Shown: positions 11,584-22,931 of the stretch, piece after piece
How the letters are laid out: each line of letters opens with the position of its first letter
Numbering within the stretch: position 1 is the stretch's first letter
NCBI GenBank assembly: GCA_963930645.1
Contig: OZ005653.1
Span: forward strand, 211,778,496 to 211,842,495
Reading direction: 5' to 3'
Length of the DNA stretch: 64,000 nucleotides
Origin: Salticus scenicus
Lineage: Eukaryota; Arthropoda; Arachnida; Araneae; Salticidae
The notes under the pieces: model-generated
Seen by the model: the letters and a program-made list of their open reading frames with translations, nothing else
Databases searched by the model: none
What the model was told of the DNA's origin: nothing
Translations under genes and position numbers: made by a program

Positions 11584-12886
11584 CATCGTGACCAATAAGT
11601 TCTCATACAAATTTTGAAGCACGTTAAAATGTTGCACATATGTGTTACAGTAGTCCCAATTATTTTGCAGGCAATTTAGTGTAAGGTATAAAGCTATTGA
11701 AAGTGTAAATGTTGCACTAATTATAATTTTTCCTTACCAAGGTAGAATAAAGAAATTGAGAGAAATGGTGATAGATAAATTAATCAAAGGAGAGCAGCCG
11801 GGTGACATTTTCAGAGACTTTAAAGCCCTAGATGTGAAGAGAGATTTCATTTACAGAACTATCAAAAGGTATACTGAGACGTCCTCTGTCGGTGACAGAA
11901 AAAGATCTGGCAGACCGAGGTCCGTTCGGACCTAAGAGGCTGTGGAAATGGTCAGGGAAAGGATACGGCGAAGCGAACAAAGATCTGCTTGGAAACTAGC
12001 ACGAGAGCTCAAAATATCGAGGGGATCAATGTTAAACATTCTGAAAAAGGACCTTGGGTGCACGGCTTATAGAAAACGTAAAATTCATAGAGTTTCGGAG
12101 TTTGATAAGATGAAAAGGAAGCAAAGGGTGGAAGAAATTCTGCTTGGCACGCTGGAGATGAATTAGTCTTTTCAGACGAGAAACTATTTATTTTACAGCA
12201 AAGTCTCAAACCCCAAAATGACAGAGTATGGTCAGTTTCTATTGATAACATCCCTGAGAGCCAGTATTACGTTCCACGTTATCAAAATGCTCCGTCTCTG
12301 ATGGTTTGGGTCGCTATTTCCAAAAGAGGAAAACTCCCGTTAGTCTTCATTGATAAGGGGGCAAAAATCAATGCCCAATATTATAAAACTGAGTTTCTGG
12401 AAAACGTTTTACTCCCAAATGTCTAGAGAATGTATGGGGTGGAATATTTCTGCTTTCAACAAGATGGTGCCCTTTCTCATACTGCGCGTGTGGTTCAGAA
12501 ATGCTGCAGTCAAAATTTAGCTGACTTTTTTCAAAAGAACAAATAGCCCCCAACTACCCCGATCTGAACCCACTTGATTATTTTGTGTGGTCATATATGC
12601 TCTCCCAACTGAATAACTATAAATTCACCTATTTGAGCAAATTCAAAAATGTAATTCAAAAGATATGGCAGGAAATGTCCATGGAAGCGGTGCGTGCCGC
12701 ATGTGATGCATTTGAAAAAAGACTTAAGCTCGTTAAGAAACTAAAACGTGGAATTATTCCAAAGCATTTAATGCAAAGATACTCAATAATTTTTACTTTA
12801 ATTTGATGTAAAAAGTTTTTGTATGTTTTATTTTGTGTTATTGTAATGAAAGTTTGAAAGTGTATGAGAACTTATTGGTCACGGTG
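11584..12886 (+). mobile_element. Complete-length but inactive mariner-type transposon
   Basis: The left terminus 'catcgtgaccaataagttct' at 11584 and the complement of the right terminus ('caccgtgaccaataagttct', ending at 12886) match over about 27 bp. TA flanks both ends (11582-11583 and 12887-12888). The 1303-bp length is normal for mariner. One transposase relic lies inside on the plus strand with untranslated flanks of about 180 and 80 bp. The inverted repeats are well kept, so the element may have been mobilised by an active relative after its gene decayed. Confidence 0.92.
11765..12806 (+). pseudogene. Mariner/Tc1-superfamily transposase with stops and frameshifts
   Basis: I chose the ATG at 11765 (MVIDKLIKGEQPGDIFRDF). 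The order is a helix-turn-helix region, the GRPRSVRT linker, in-frame TAA at 11933, a second DNA-binding helix region, then a frameshift near 12150. The catalytic domain follows: first acid in FSDEKLF, MVWVAIS, a TAG near 12424, second acid in QQDGAPSHT. After another frameshift near 12540 the third acid is in APNYPDLNPLDYFVW. The last two acids are about 32 residues apart as read, though the frameshift makes that approximate. The C-terminus ends at TGA 12804-12806. About 345 residues are represented, full length for the family. At least two stops and two frameshifts make it inactive. Confidence 0.9.
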
Positions 12887-13332
12887 TATATTTAACTATA
12901 TTCAGCCTCGTGGCTGTGGTTGTGTTTGAGCTGTTTTCAGTGTGTTTTGTAGTTGTAGAGTGAGTAATAATTTTGGTTTTATTATTTAATCTAAGGAATA
13001 AATTTGTTTTTTCAATAATATTGGTGATTGTTGATATAAAAATATGTTTCTCACTTAATTTTTTATTCTTTATCTTTGAGTTTTAAGTTATTTTCATATC
13101 TTACGGGTTATATTGGGTATAGAGTATTGTAATTTTTTTTTTCAATTTGCATACATCACGGCAAAAATATCACCTTATTTCCATGCAGCATTCTTTCTAT
13201 TCCCCTGAAAAATTAATGATGTTGTACTTTTTAATATCAGGATGCTCATTTTTTTAGTAATCTTTATTCGTATTTTTTTTTTCCTAATTCTTCATGTGAT
13301 ACTTGGTACTGCAATGTTTGAAAAGGTTTTCA

Positions 13333-13368
<36 letters not shown>

Positions 13369-13849
13369 ATATAACGTGAGCACGCTTAACGTGGATTGCT
13401 TTTAACATGAACTTTTTCCACAATCCCCGTCAAAGTGAAAATTAGTTTCTGAGTTACTGATAGCATGAACTATTGATAACAGGAACAAATTTTATATTCT
13501 ACTTGAGATTCGCGTGAATGGGTTTCGACTGGATTATTATTATTAGTGTTAAGGATTTTATATAAAATGTGTAATACTCTGAAAATATATTAAAGAAGTA
13601 AGATATAACCCGGTTAAAAGTAAAATCCTACATTGAACCAGAAAAAATTGAATAATTTTAACAGGAACCACAATTTTAAAAAAATTGACGTTTAACAATT
13701 TTGAAAGAACTATTGATACAGATAGTAGAAATACCCTTTTTAAGTAAAACTTTTTTTTTCTTTCTTTTTAGTTCTAATAAAAGAATATTGAAGATTACTT
13801 CTTTAAGAATATTAATGTTTGACACAAATTAAATTTATCATTTTACTAC
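12887..13849. other. AT-rich DNA with (TA)n
   Basis: Contains (TA)n at about 13336-13365 and poly-T at about 13131-13142. A less AT-rich patch at about 13370-13540 has no frame or repeat I recognise. Confidence 0.5.
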
Positions 13850-14100
13850 TACATGCACTCCTTAATTTATTAAGTAAGTAATCTTTTTTTTTTTTCTTCT
13901 TTTGTTTCATTTTCACAAGCATGTGTTAAACTTATCTAAGATTATAGAAAGATTGAGAAAAAATTATGTTTCTGTTCGGAATTTTAAAAGAAAGATTAAA
14001 AACTTTCAATTAATCACAAGTTAATCAAAACATTAAGTCGGTTTCAATAATCGAAGTTAATACTAAATTTTGGGATGAATAACTTTGTTTACTTAAAAAT
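13850..14100 (+). repeat. Dispersed repeat family A, copy 2
   Basis: Partner of 1640-1905 (see that entry). Similarity starts near 'acatgcactcc' and runs to 'tttgtttacttaaaaataag'. Family B starts about 200 bp downstream in the same orientation here, so A and B may be parts of one longer element. Confidence 0.65.
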
Positions 14101-14293
14101 AAGTAAATAAATAAATGAAAATCAGGTAAAAACTTAAAAGTATTTTTTGCGAAATAATAATAATAATAATAAGTAGAATCACATTAAAATGATTTAATTT
14201 TTATTTTCCAAAATCTAGAGTATAATCCATATTAATGCATTAATTGTACTTTTATTAATATATATATGCACTTTATTAATTACTAGATACAAG

Positions 14294-14720
14294 ATAAGAT
14301 CATTGCTAATATTTCATCCTGAGGATATAAAAAGATAACTTTTTAAATAAATCACATTTAAGTACGATAAATTCTAATAAATATGTTACATGCATCCTTT
14401 TCCTGTTAAGGTATCTAAGAAGAGCATTCAAATATTCTGTCAATACTCAGCTTTTTCCCTTTTTATTCATGCATCAAGGAAATAAAAAACAAGAAATTAA
14501 TCATACGAGAAAAATGTATACACACTCACACACAAACATACATAATTTTATCTCACTTCATATCTAATGCGTTTATTTCATTAGAAAATTAATGTTGCTG
14601 TGAGCAGCAATAAATTACTTTCTTTTTACATCTCATAATCTTTTTACATTCCCTTATAATGAACGTTTTTTTATTGTTGAAGTTGTATTAAAACTACAAA
14701 GAATTTGAAAATGTTACATA
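14294..14720 (+). repeat. Dispersed repeat family B, copy 1
   Basis: Aligns co-linearly with 17126-17480 (about 2.8 kb downstream) over roughly 350-400 bp. Shared blocks are 'aaataaatcacat/ttacat', 'tttcctgttaa', 'cattcaaatattctgtcaat', 'tttatctcact' and 'ttagaaaattaatgtt'. Substitutions and indels are frequent. No terminal repeats or open frames are visible. Confidence 0.75.
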
Positions 14721-14895
14721 AAGACATTTTCGAAAGACTGATTAAAGGATTAGGAAATTAGAAATGAAATACTTTTTTATTGATGTTTATCTTAAAAGTT
14801 TTTTTTTTTCTTTAGAGAGGTGAAAAAGTAGTTTATTTTTAATGTATTACGCAAGATCCTGTTTTAAAAATCGATTATACAGTCGTATATATATA

Positions 14896-15410
14896 TACTA
14901 CTGGCCATTAAAATTGCTACACCAAGAAGGAATAATAATAACGGAATGAAATTTGTTGGACACATACATTATAGTAGGAAGAACAATTGAGTAAAACTTC
15001 AGGAAATTTGGAGTAATATGTACTGAGAAAACAGTACATAAAGCAGCGACCTCTGTGAGCAATAACAGCACATATCTGCCTAGGCATTGAATCGAACAGC
15101 GATTGGATGACATGTACGGGTAGAGCGCTTCATGAAGTTTTAACACGATGCCACAATTCATCGATCGAAGTTACTGGTGAATGGTGGGGGGCCAGTCGCT
15201 TTTCAATCGCTGTTCGATTCAATGCCTAGGCAGATAAGTGCTGTTATTGCTCACAGAGGTCGCTGCTTTATGTACTGTTTTCTCAGTACATATTACTCCA
15301 AATTTCCTGAAATTTTAATCAATTCTTCTTCCTACTATAATGTATGTGTCCAACAAATTTCATTCCGTTATTATTATTCCTTCTTGGTGTAGCAATTTTA
15401 ATGGCCAGTA

Positions 15411-15413
<3 letters not shown>
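14896..15413. mobile_element. Palindromic derivative of a Tc1-like element (one end duplicated)
   Basis: Two 210-bp arms (14896-15105 and 15204-15413) are inverted copies with only a few mismatches. The outer ends are 'ctactggccattaaaattgc' and its complement, flanked by TA. In the left arm the minus strand reads as the last part of a Tc1-like transposase: IDELWHRVKT, stop, then PVHVIQSLFDSMPRQICAVIA. The right arm carries the same SLFDSMPRQISAVIAHRG end on the plus strand. Both halves therefore come from the same 3' end of the element rather than from opposite ends. The 98-bp centre holds slightly more C-terminal coding sequence. No catalytic domain is left. The two ~70-90-codon open frames here are by-products of this palindrome. 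Confidence 0.88.
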
Positions 15414-15445
<32 letters not shown>

Positions 15446-17125
15446 GATGAAATATTTGGCCAGAATATAAGTTACTTATTTATTATTTAAATTTTTTTTT
15501 ATATACTAATACCAAATTTTATATTATCTACTCCGAAAAATTAGGTTATACTCTCGCAAAAATATCGCAAGCAAATTTTTAGAAAACTATTTTGGTAAAA
15601 GCACCCACAAGGTTTTACCGGGTTTTACTAATATTTATTGTATGTACAACTTTTAAACTATAATTATTTTATGTATTAAAGCGAATCAGTTCACTGTAAA
15701 AAAATAAAAAATTTGTTAAAATATAGAAACTTTCTGTAACTTTCCTACAAAACCTTTCTGATTTCTAAAATTACGGACATTTACTGTGAAAGTACACGTG
15801 AATTTGTAAAAATGCATATATATATATATTTCTGTAAACAGATAAAAATCTGTAATCCATGTTACATATTTATTTTGTGGGTACATATTTTTTCTATTTT
15901 CATACGGAAACCTGGGTATTAAAAAAATATGCGAAAACTTTTTCTTTCTTTCTTTTTTGTATATGCTATTTGTTAATAATACGCTTTGCTTGTTAAATAT
16001 ATGTTCAAAATAAAATTTTTTACCCGCTATATGTTAATAATTAACTGAAAAAATAAAATAATGTTATCGTAAATTTTGTAAAATTATTAATTCGAATGAA
16101 TATTTGGTATTAAATTTCAACGCATGCAATTATTATAAGTTGATAAACTATTCTCTTAAACTTAAAATTCGAAAATGTTAGCTGTAGTATTGTGCTAATA
16201 ATTAAAATTAGAATCTAGAATCATGCACTGAGAATAACGAACAAATACTTATTTTACTTCTGAGAACTATTCACGAAAATGTACAGTTTAGCGATCAAAA
16301 TATTAACTATTTTTAAACATATTAAATTCAGTAGAAATTTTTTTAAACTTATTTAATTTCTTACAAATTATGATTAACCTTATTAAGGAACGATTGTGAA
16401 CTACATATTAGATAAAAAGCAACATATTAAGTGTTTCGAAAAGTGTTGTTGTTTTTAATTAACAAAATGACACCGGGATTTTTTTTAACAATATTTATAT
16501 GATAATTTATAAAATACGTTCTTAAGAGTTATACAAATATTGTCTAGTAAAAATTTCCGATGTCACGTTTTTTAGTTAAAACGACATCATAAGTTTACGG
16601 TACACCTAATATAGGGTGTCGACAGTCGAAATAATCAGGGAAAAAATTCGATTTTCGACACCCTGTATAAAATGCAGTACCTTGGCTGAAAAGTAACTCC
16701 GTCACTTACTATGCGGAAGACACTGGTCAGATCCTAGCAGGTCGAACTAGTAATTTTTTTTTTTAATAGAAACATTTTTTTTTGTGAGTGTGTGTGCACC
16801 ACAAAAAATAACGGTTTTAAAAGATTTTGTTTGTTGTTCTATTACAGAAAATTTTAGTAAACGTGCTTTTCTTCTTTCTGCCTATATTCAAATGTTCAAA
16901 TCCTTTAACGTTCCCATAGCATATAGATATACTTTGACAAATTTGGTGACCACTATTTTCTGTAATATAACAGAATTTTCTTTACAGCGTATTTATACGT
17001 TTAAGAAAAAAAAATGTATACTTTTCCATTAATTCATTAACAAAGCAAAAAGAAGGAAAAAAAACATTTTGATTCCACCTACATAATGATGTGATCATTG
17101 TTATTAATCCCCCTCCCCGGGGAAA
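15414..17125. other. AT-rich DNA with (TA)n
   Basis: (TA)n at 15414-15441 abuts the palindromic Tc1 derivative, and a shorter one lies near 15817. The remainder is AT-rich with no gene. An 82-codon open frame at 16784-17032 has no motif I recognise and average local composition, so I leave it unannotated. Confidence 0.5.
16613..16665. mobile_element. ~53-bp micro-palindrome with transposon-like ends
   Basis: The left side 'agggtgtcgacagtcgaa' and right side 'ttcgattttcgacaccct' are inverted copies around a ~16-base loop. A TA dinucleotide lies at each edge. It looks like the minimal terminal remnant of a TIR element of the 'cagggtgtc' type. Confidence 0.6.
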
Positions 17126-17480
17126 AAAGAAATGATATTTATTTTAAATAAATTACATGTAAGCATTATAAATCCTTGTAAATATGTTATTTCTCTCCAT
17201 TTCCTGTTAATCTATCTACAAAAAGCATTGAAATATTTTGTCAATACTCTGCTTTCCTTTTAATTTCTGCATTATAAAAAGTAAAGATTAATTACACGGA
17301 AAGAAATATATACATTCAGAAAATTTTGTTTTTTATCTCACTCCATCTCCGTGCGTTCTTTTCATTAGAAAATTAATGTTAATGTAAACATTGATAAATT
17401 ACTTTTTTTCCATCTTATAATCACTTTATGTTTCCTTAAAATTAATGCATTTTATTTTTCAAGCTGTAATTAAATTGTAT
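17126..17480 (+). repeat. Dispersed repeat family B, copy 2
   Basis: Partner of 14294-14720, same orientation. The alignment includes 'tttcctgttaatctatct', 'attttgtcaatactc.gc', 'tttatctcactc' and 'attagaaaattaatgtta'. A short CCCC/GGGG motif at 17110-17121 lies just upstream. Confidence 0.75.
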
Positions 17481-18148
17481 AGAACTGATTTTTTGCATTA
17501 AAATATTTCTAAAAAAATATAAAAAGGTTTAGAAATTTTAAATGAAATAATATTGTTAATATGTATCCTGTAAGATTATTATTATCATTATTATTATTGT
17601 GTTTATTTTTCCTTGGTTTCTTATAAACTTATCACAGAAGAGTATACTTTGAAAATAGTGTTTATTTAACGATTCGTATTAATTTAATATTCAATTAATC
17701 ATGCGATTACTATATTTTTAGTAAAGGAGTTTACGTTAAAATATACCTGGATAACTTGAGAATATAAATTACAAATTTTAATCACAGCTTCAACAAAAAT
17801 TTTATTAATTTTAAATACTGAAGAACATTACATAAATTATTTTGTACTGTTGATGTTCATTTGCTGTTTCTCTAAGTATTATTTACAGAGATTTACAGAG
17901 TAGACATAGTTTAACTTGGTTTGTTCAGCAATCGCTGTAACTGTAACTAAATAGCTGACTAAGTAAAAAATTTGTATTCAGATAATTCAAAGAATGCGCT
18001 CAGAGATTCTGCAACAATTAAATTAAATTAAATTAAATTAAATTTTAAAAATTACAGTCTCAATGCTTGAAATGATGTACAATAAATAACTGTGGTCTCT
18101 TTTCACATTTTCAAAACTTAAAGCATTTAAAACTGTTGTTTTTACATT
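17481..18148. other. AT-rich DNA with (AAATT)n
   Basis: Contains a short (ATT)n run near 17577 and (AAATT)n at about 18019-18043. No gene is recognised. The final ~200 bp may belong to the eroded body of the transposon whose C-terminal coding relic starts at about 18149. Confidence 0.5.
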
Positions 18149-18633
18149 TTGCAAAGCTTTTTGCGGCAAAATTTTACAGATGATAGAGTGATTAGCAGTT
18201 CATTTTCCAGTGTTTGGCCAGCCCGTCCTCCTGATCTTAATCCGCAAGATTTTTTGTTTATAGGGACATTTAATAGTTTGGTTTACCATAAAAATGTTGT
18301 AACTCTAGCTGACTTAAAGGACCGCATAACATGGCTTTTGCGGCAGATCACTGGCGATCAGTGTTGCCAGATATGACGGATTTTTTATTCAAAAATCGCC
18401 TATAATTTTTATTTGTAACGTTCACCTAATCGCTTCGATAGATTGATAATATATTATGTATATCAAATATCTCTTCTCAAAAATGTTGGTGATTATTGAA
18501 TAAAAAATCCGCCAGATCTGGCAACTTTGCTGGCGATCAGCTACCGTCACCTTTTGAGCATACTGCACATCGGCTGCAGATTTTACAACTTAATCATGAA
18601 GTCCACCATGAACAATATGTTTTACACCGCTAA
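18149..18633 (+). pseudogene. Mariner-like transposase C-terminal fragment, split by a MITE
   Basis: The frame carries the third catalytic-acid region as WPARPPDLNPQDFLF (aspartate of PDLNP), then the C-terminal helix signature TLADLKDRITWLLRQITGDQ. The frame is then interrupted at 18362-18529 by a MITE. Beyond the right copy of the 11-bp duplication the same frame resumes with LPSPFEHTAHRLQILQL and ends at TAA 18631-18633. Only the C-terminal quarter is recognisable; the N-terminal part is gone or unrecognisable upstream. Confidence 0.82.
18362..18529. mobile_element. 168-bp MITE inserted in a transposase relic
   Basis: The left end 'tgttgccagat.tgacggatt' and the complement of the right end ('gttgccagatct.gcggatt') are inverted repeats of about 30 bp, both running into 'ttttttattcaa'. 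The 11-bp sequence CTGGCGATCAG occurs immediately on each side (18351-18361 and 18530-18540), and the host reading frame continues across it. Related copies are at 58918-59079 and 59566-60090. A duplication of 9-11 bp would suit Mutator-like transposons better than mariner (TA) or hAT (8 bp). Confidence 0.88.
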
Positions 18634-18662
18634 AATGTCCATAAAAAATGTCTATAACAATA

Positions 18663-19104
18663 TAGGGTGAGTGCACCAGTAATTGACACTTTTAGAGCAA
18701 TCTCTCATGTTTTTAATATTCTAGTCATCAGAAAATATTTTTAGAAATCTTAAGTTAGAACATATGGTATGGAAGACATTCAGAACCACATATATGTTAA
18801 AATATGTACATTTGATACCAAATACTTTCTTTTAATGAATTTTTATTTGACACCCACTCAATGTTCCAGTAATTGACACTGCCAGTTTTTCATTTTATTA
18901 GCAGTTAGCACCCTATGTTCTAGTGTTTGACACAGCTAGTTATTCATTTTACCAGTTATTAGCACCCTGTGCTCCAATGTTTGACATAAAATGTTAAAAT
19001 TCTTATATGTAAAATGCATGATTTTATTAATTTTCTTATTTATTAATCTTTTCGGGATAGATGTCAATTACTGGAGCATGTCAATCACTGGAGCACCTAC
19101 CCTA
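18663..19104. mobile_element. ~442-bp TIR element with repeated 'ccagtaattgacac' motif
   Basis: The left end 'tagggtgagtgcaccagtaa' and the complement of the right end ('tagggtaggtgctccagtga') form inverted termini beside TA. A ~14-bp motif, 'ccagtaattgacac' or a close variant, recurs at about 18676, 18865, 18918 and 18972, and inverted at about 19063 and 19079. There is no coding region. Multiple sub-terminal motif copies are the kind of arrangement transposases use as binding sites, but that role here is inference. Confidence 0.8.
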
Positions 19105-19170
19105 TAAAGGTGCTTGTATTGAAATTTGTAGCTTGTTTGTATTTTAATGTATGGTCGCCCCCTAGCTGAA

Positions 19171-19245
19171 TATATTATATTGTATTATATTATATTATAT
19201 TATATTATATTATATTATATTATATTATATTATATTATATTATTT
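19171..19245 (+). repeat. (ATTAT)n pentanucleotide microsatellite
   Basis: About 14 units of 'tatat' phased as ATTAT, with one interruption ('tgtat') near 19181. Confidence 0.95.
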
Positions 19246-19529
19246 ATTTTATTTTTATTTATTTGAAGAATTTTTAAGTACATTTTTTGGCTTGTTTATA
19301 TGCAAATTTTCGACTCAATCCGCATTTAAGTTGTATCAGCTGCAGAGAGCGCTGAATAGGCCAAGTTGAATTGTGGCCATCCTATTTCCAGTTGAAAAAC
19401 AAACAAATAAACAAACAAAAAATAAATAATAATAATAATTTTTAAATTATAATTTAAAATTGTTAATATATGCATCTTACCGATTTTATATGTAAAGTCT
19501 GAAAACATTTTAATAAAAGTAAAAAATGA

Positions 19530-19600
19530 CAGACCAGGTACGAACTTGGGTACTTTGGCTTAAATCGCAAACTAGCTACCACTCAATCTAATTTTGTCAT
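19530..19600 (-). repeat. Possible tRNA-like SINE head remnant
   Basis: On the minus strand a degenerate A-box-like 'gagtggtagctagtttg' is followed about 30 bases later by a B-box-like 'agttcgtacctgg'. The rest of a tRNA fold is not apparent and no SINE body follows clearly. This is a weak call. Confidence 0.35.
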
Positions 19601-21718
19601 CCTATAGCCGACATTTGTCGCTTGCATAAAAGTTTGGAATAATTTATCTGTTCTGAGAAAACAGACGCAGTGTTACGAAGGAATTTTTAGTAGTTTATCT
19701 TCAGACTTCATAACTGGTGGGTGTTAATAAATAATTCGTTAAGTAATTTCGCCAATATTTGTACTGCAGAATTTTGTTTTATACGGCCAAATTAACTTTA
19801 AAATGAGAACAGCCTTTTTGTATAATAGAAGTTAATTCTCTAGTTATATTGCTACAATTATTATACAATTATAATATGAATATAAGAAATGAATCGCCGT
19901 AAATATTATGAAATTTTATTTTATGCAATAAATTTCAATGACACTAGATTGTATATGGTTAATTTCATGTAAATACATAGTCAGATACACACAGGGATAT
20001 TTCCACTTCCTCCGCTATAATAAAATAATTATCCAATTTATTTGTTATTTAAAATGTTCTGTAAAATGCGACAAAGATTTCTGTAGAGTAATAGTGGTAA
20101 GAAAAAAAAAAAGACGCATTTTATCCTGATGCACGTCTGACACTAACATGTGCCATGGAATTACTTCTGCGCATTTAGCTTGTTTTAAGCAAAATATCTC
20201 AATTTCAAATACTTATCATCTTTATAAGAAAAGCCCAGAATTCGCGATACTAATTTTCGAAACTGAAGTCATTGCTACAAAGATATATTAAAATAAAGAA
20301 ATAAAATTTTTATCTTTTGTTTGGAAAAATAGATAAAGTATTGTAAGCAGGATGTCTTAGAAGAGAATTGTGACCATAAAAAATAATATATATATATATA
20401 TATATATTAAGGCTAAATGATAATTTAAGAAAATAAATATAATTTTATGTAAGGACCGCCAATAGGATATTTGACTATTTTCTTTCTCAGTTACAGATAT
20501 AAATCGCCAAATTATGGTCATAACATTTAGCTAAATTAGCGGGGAAAAACAGTTAAAATAATTATAATAAATAATAAAAGATTTAACAGTAACTATAATA
20601 TTAAAAATAATATAAATGATAATAATTCAAGCCGTAAAAAATGGTACATTTATTTTAAACGTAGTGTCAATAATGTTAATAATAATATTAAATTTTGGGT
20701 ATTTAGATATTATCCCTTCGACAAATAAAATTATCGACTATTTTGATGAATTCCTGCTGAAATTAGTTTTAATAAATAATTAAGTTTAAATTACATCTCA
20801 TGATTCGAATTGCAATATTTTGGTAGAAGTACAGTTATATTTTAAAAAAGAATTTTTTCATTACTGGTTATTTATCACAACTTTTGGCCTCAAATTTTCA
20901 TTTAGTGAATATAGCAAGCTTGAAAATGGGTTCATTTGAAAACACTGACCACTAAGATGGTGAATACAAACTAGTTAGTTTATATTTAGTCTGATATTTG
21001 TCAGTGATAGCATTTAATTAATTACAGATAAATTGTGTCGAATTCCATGCAACAGTTCAAACGTTATAAAATAATGTATGTAATTATTATTATGAATGGT
21101 TTAAACTTATATAAATTTTTGACTTATATCTGTTTGAAAAAAGTACTAATAAAAGATAAAAGTTAAGTTCATTTCATTTCAAATAATACAAATTGTAAAG
21201 TATACTAATTGAGTTTGTTAGTCCTGTAATCAAATTATAATGAAAAATTAACGCATTAGATTTTGATGGAGATAACTGCATATTAAATTTAAATTATATT
21301 TATTTAATTCTGAAGTTTATTATGTTTTAGCAACATTTTCGAATTAACTCTATTGTAGTTAACTTTAATATTTATAGCTAAGGTTCTTGATATGCTACTG
21401 AAAAATTCAGTCTGTTCAATTTAATAAGTATTTAGCACACATAATTAAATTTTCAGTGGAAAATGCAATGTTACGTAAATTCATTTGTCAGAATACACAT
21501 AAATTAATCAGAATATTTGAGAAATATTTAAAATATAACTAAACGCAATCATAAGAATAAAAATGTAGTCTTTTCATATATTGTAAATTATTAAATATAT
21601 ATAAAATATGTACAGATGCTGTAACTTATTAAAATTAAATAAATCTCCTAAATTCTAATTTAAAAAAATCGCTGTGGGAAAATGTGTATTTCAGAAAAAA
21701 TGTATATTTCAGATAAAA
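19601..21718. other. AT-rich DNA, nothing recognised
   Basis: About 2.1 kb without recognisable coding or repeat structure apart from (TA)n at about 20388-20408. A 63-codon open frame at 19938-20129 ends in a lysine/arginine run created by poly-A and has no recognised motif. Confidence 0.5.
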
Positions 21719-22293
21719 GTGTGGTTCAGAAAAATCCCAAAATATATTTCATGATAAAATATTATCTCCAATGTCCATCAGAAGTTAGAAATAGCTTTCT
21801 ATTACATCTTATAATCAATCTATAAATAAAGTTAAACAAATATTTATGGAAGTAAATGTATGTCTTTTTTTAAAGTCATTAATGTCCATTTGTTTTATGG
21901 TATCTTCCTCTTAAAGATGAGGTACTGGTTCCTCTGCTGAATTTTGTTTAATACAACATCTGCTGTGATTAGGCAAGGAATTCATTTATGAATTATTTCA
22001 CTTTAAATAAAATGCGTATTTTTAATTAAATAATTTTAGTGTTTTTTTTTTTTTTTTATTGTGAAACCTTCTTTTTTGTTGTACCCAAAAAATTGCTCGA
22101 AAAACATTCATCGTAATAAAAAAATGTGTTATTGTATTTATTTGATGTAAATAATTGTATAACATTGCAATTACTTCATTGGAAGTTTGGTTCTTTTAAA
22201 TGTTATTTACTATTAAGGGGAACAGAGAGTAATGTTTTTTTTGCGTGAATTGATATTCGATTGCCATTCATCAGCTCCTTATACACTTGGAAT
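21719..22293 (+). repeat. 575-bp tandem duplication, unit 1
   Basis: Begins 'gtgtggttcagaaaaatcc' and runs to the next occurrence of the same sequence at 22294. Unit 2 repeats it in the same order, so this is a direct tandem duplication with moderate divergence. Near its end the unit holds a ~75-bp stretch starting 'aaggggaacagagagtaatg' (about 22215). This resembles the 5' terminus of the mariner at 23750, so the duplicated block includes a transposon end. Confidence 0.8.
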
Positions 22294-22540
22294 GTGTGGT
22301 TCAGAAAAATCCTAAAATATATTTAATGATAAAATATTATCTCTAATGTACATCAGAAGTTAGAAATAACTTTCTATTATATCTTATAATAAATCTATAA
22401 ATAAAGTAAAAAAAATATTTATGGAAGTAAATGTATGTCTTTTTAACACGCTTTTATTAGCTTCACCTGTATGTATGTTTGTATGTTTGTATGTATAATG
22501 TATGTTTGTAACTGCTCTGCCAGCAAACAAAAAATCTATA

Positions 22541-22585
<45 letters not shown>

Positions 22586-22593
22586 TCCCTACG

Positions 22594-22668
22594 TGAACGC
22601 TGTGGCCGTGAGGTAAAGCTCCGCGCTACGAACCTAAAGATCTAGCGTTCGAACCCAGTCAGGGGAGA
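22594..22668 (+). repeat. tRNA-like SINE head
   Basis: An A-box-like 'gtggccgtgaggtaaagc' and a B-box 'gcgttcgaacccagtc' lie about 35 bases apart, preceded by a 41-base poly-A/T region and followed by poly-A/T-rich DNA. It resembles the pol III promoter half of a tRNA-derived SINE. A real tRNA is unlikely, because the acceptor stem and an anticodon arm are not evident. Confidence 0.5.
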
Positions 22669-22900
22669 TTTTTTTAAAAAATGGTTTTTGTTTAATTCTA
22701 AATTATTTTAATTAAAGATTTAAATGTATGTAAATATTATGGTGTGTCACTCACACGATTTTCTCTTACCCTGCATTTTAATACTAAGATAGATATTTTG
22801 TGCTTTTTAGTTCACATTTCTATAAAAGCGTGTTCTTTATTTTTTTAAAACTATAATATTATTTAAAGTCATTAATTAAAATATTTAGTTAGTTCAGAAT

Positions 22901-22931
<31 letters not shown>

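Noticed and set aside
22594..22668. Functional tRNA gene
   Set aside because: Only box-like motifs; the cloverleaf cannot be completed by eye.
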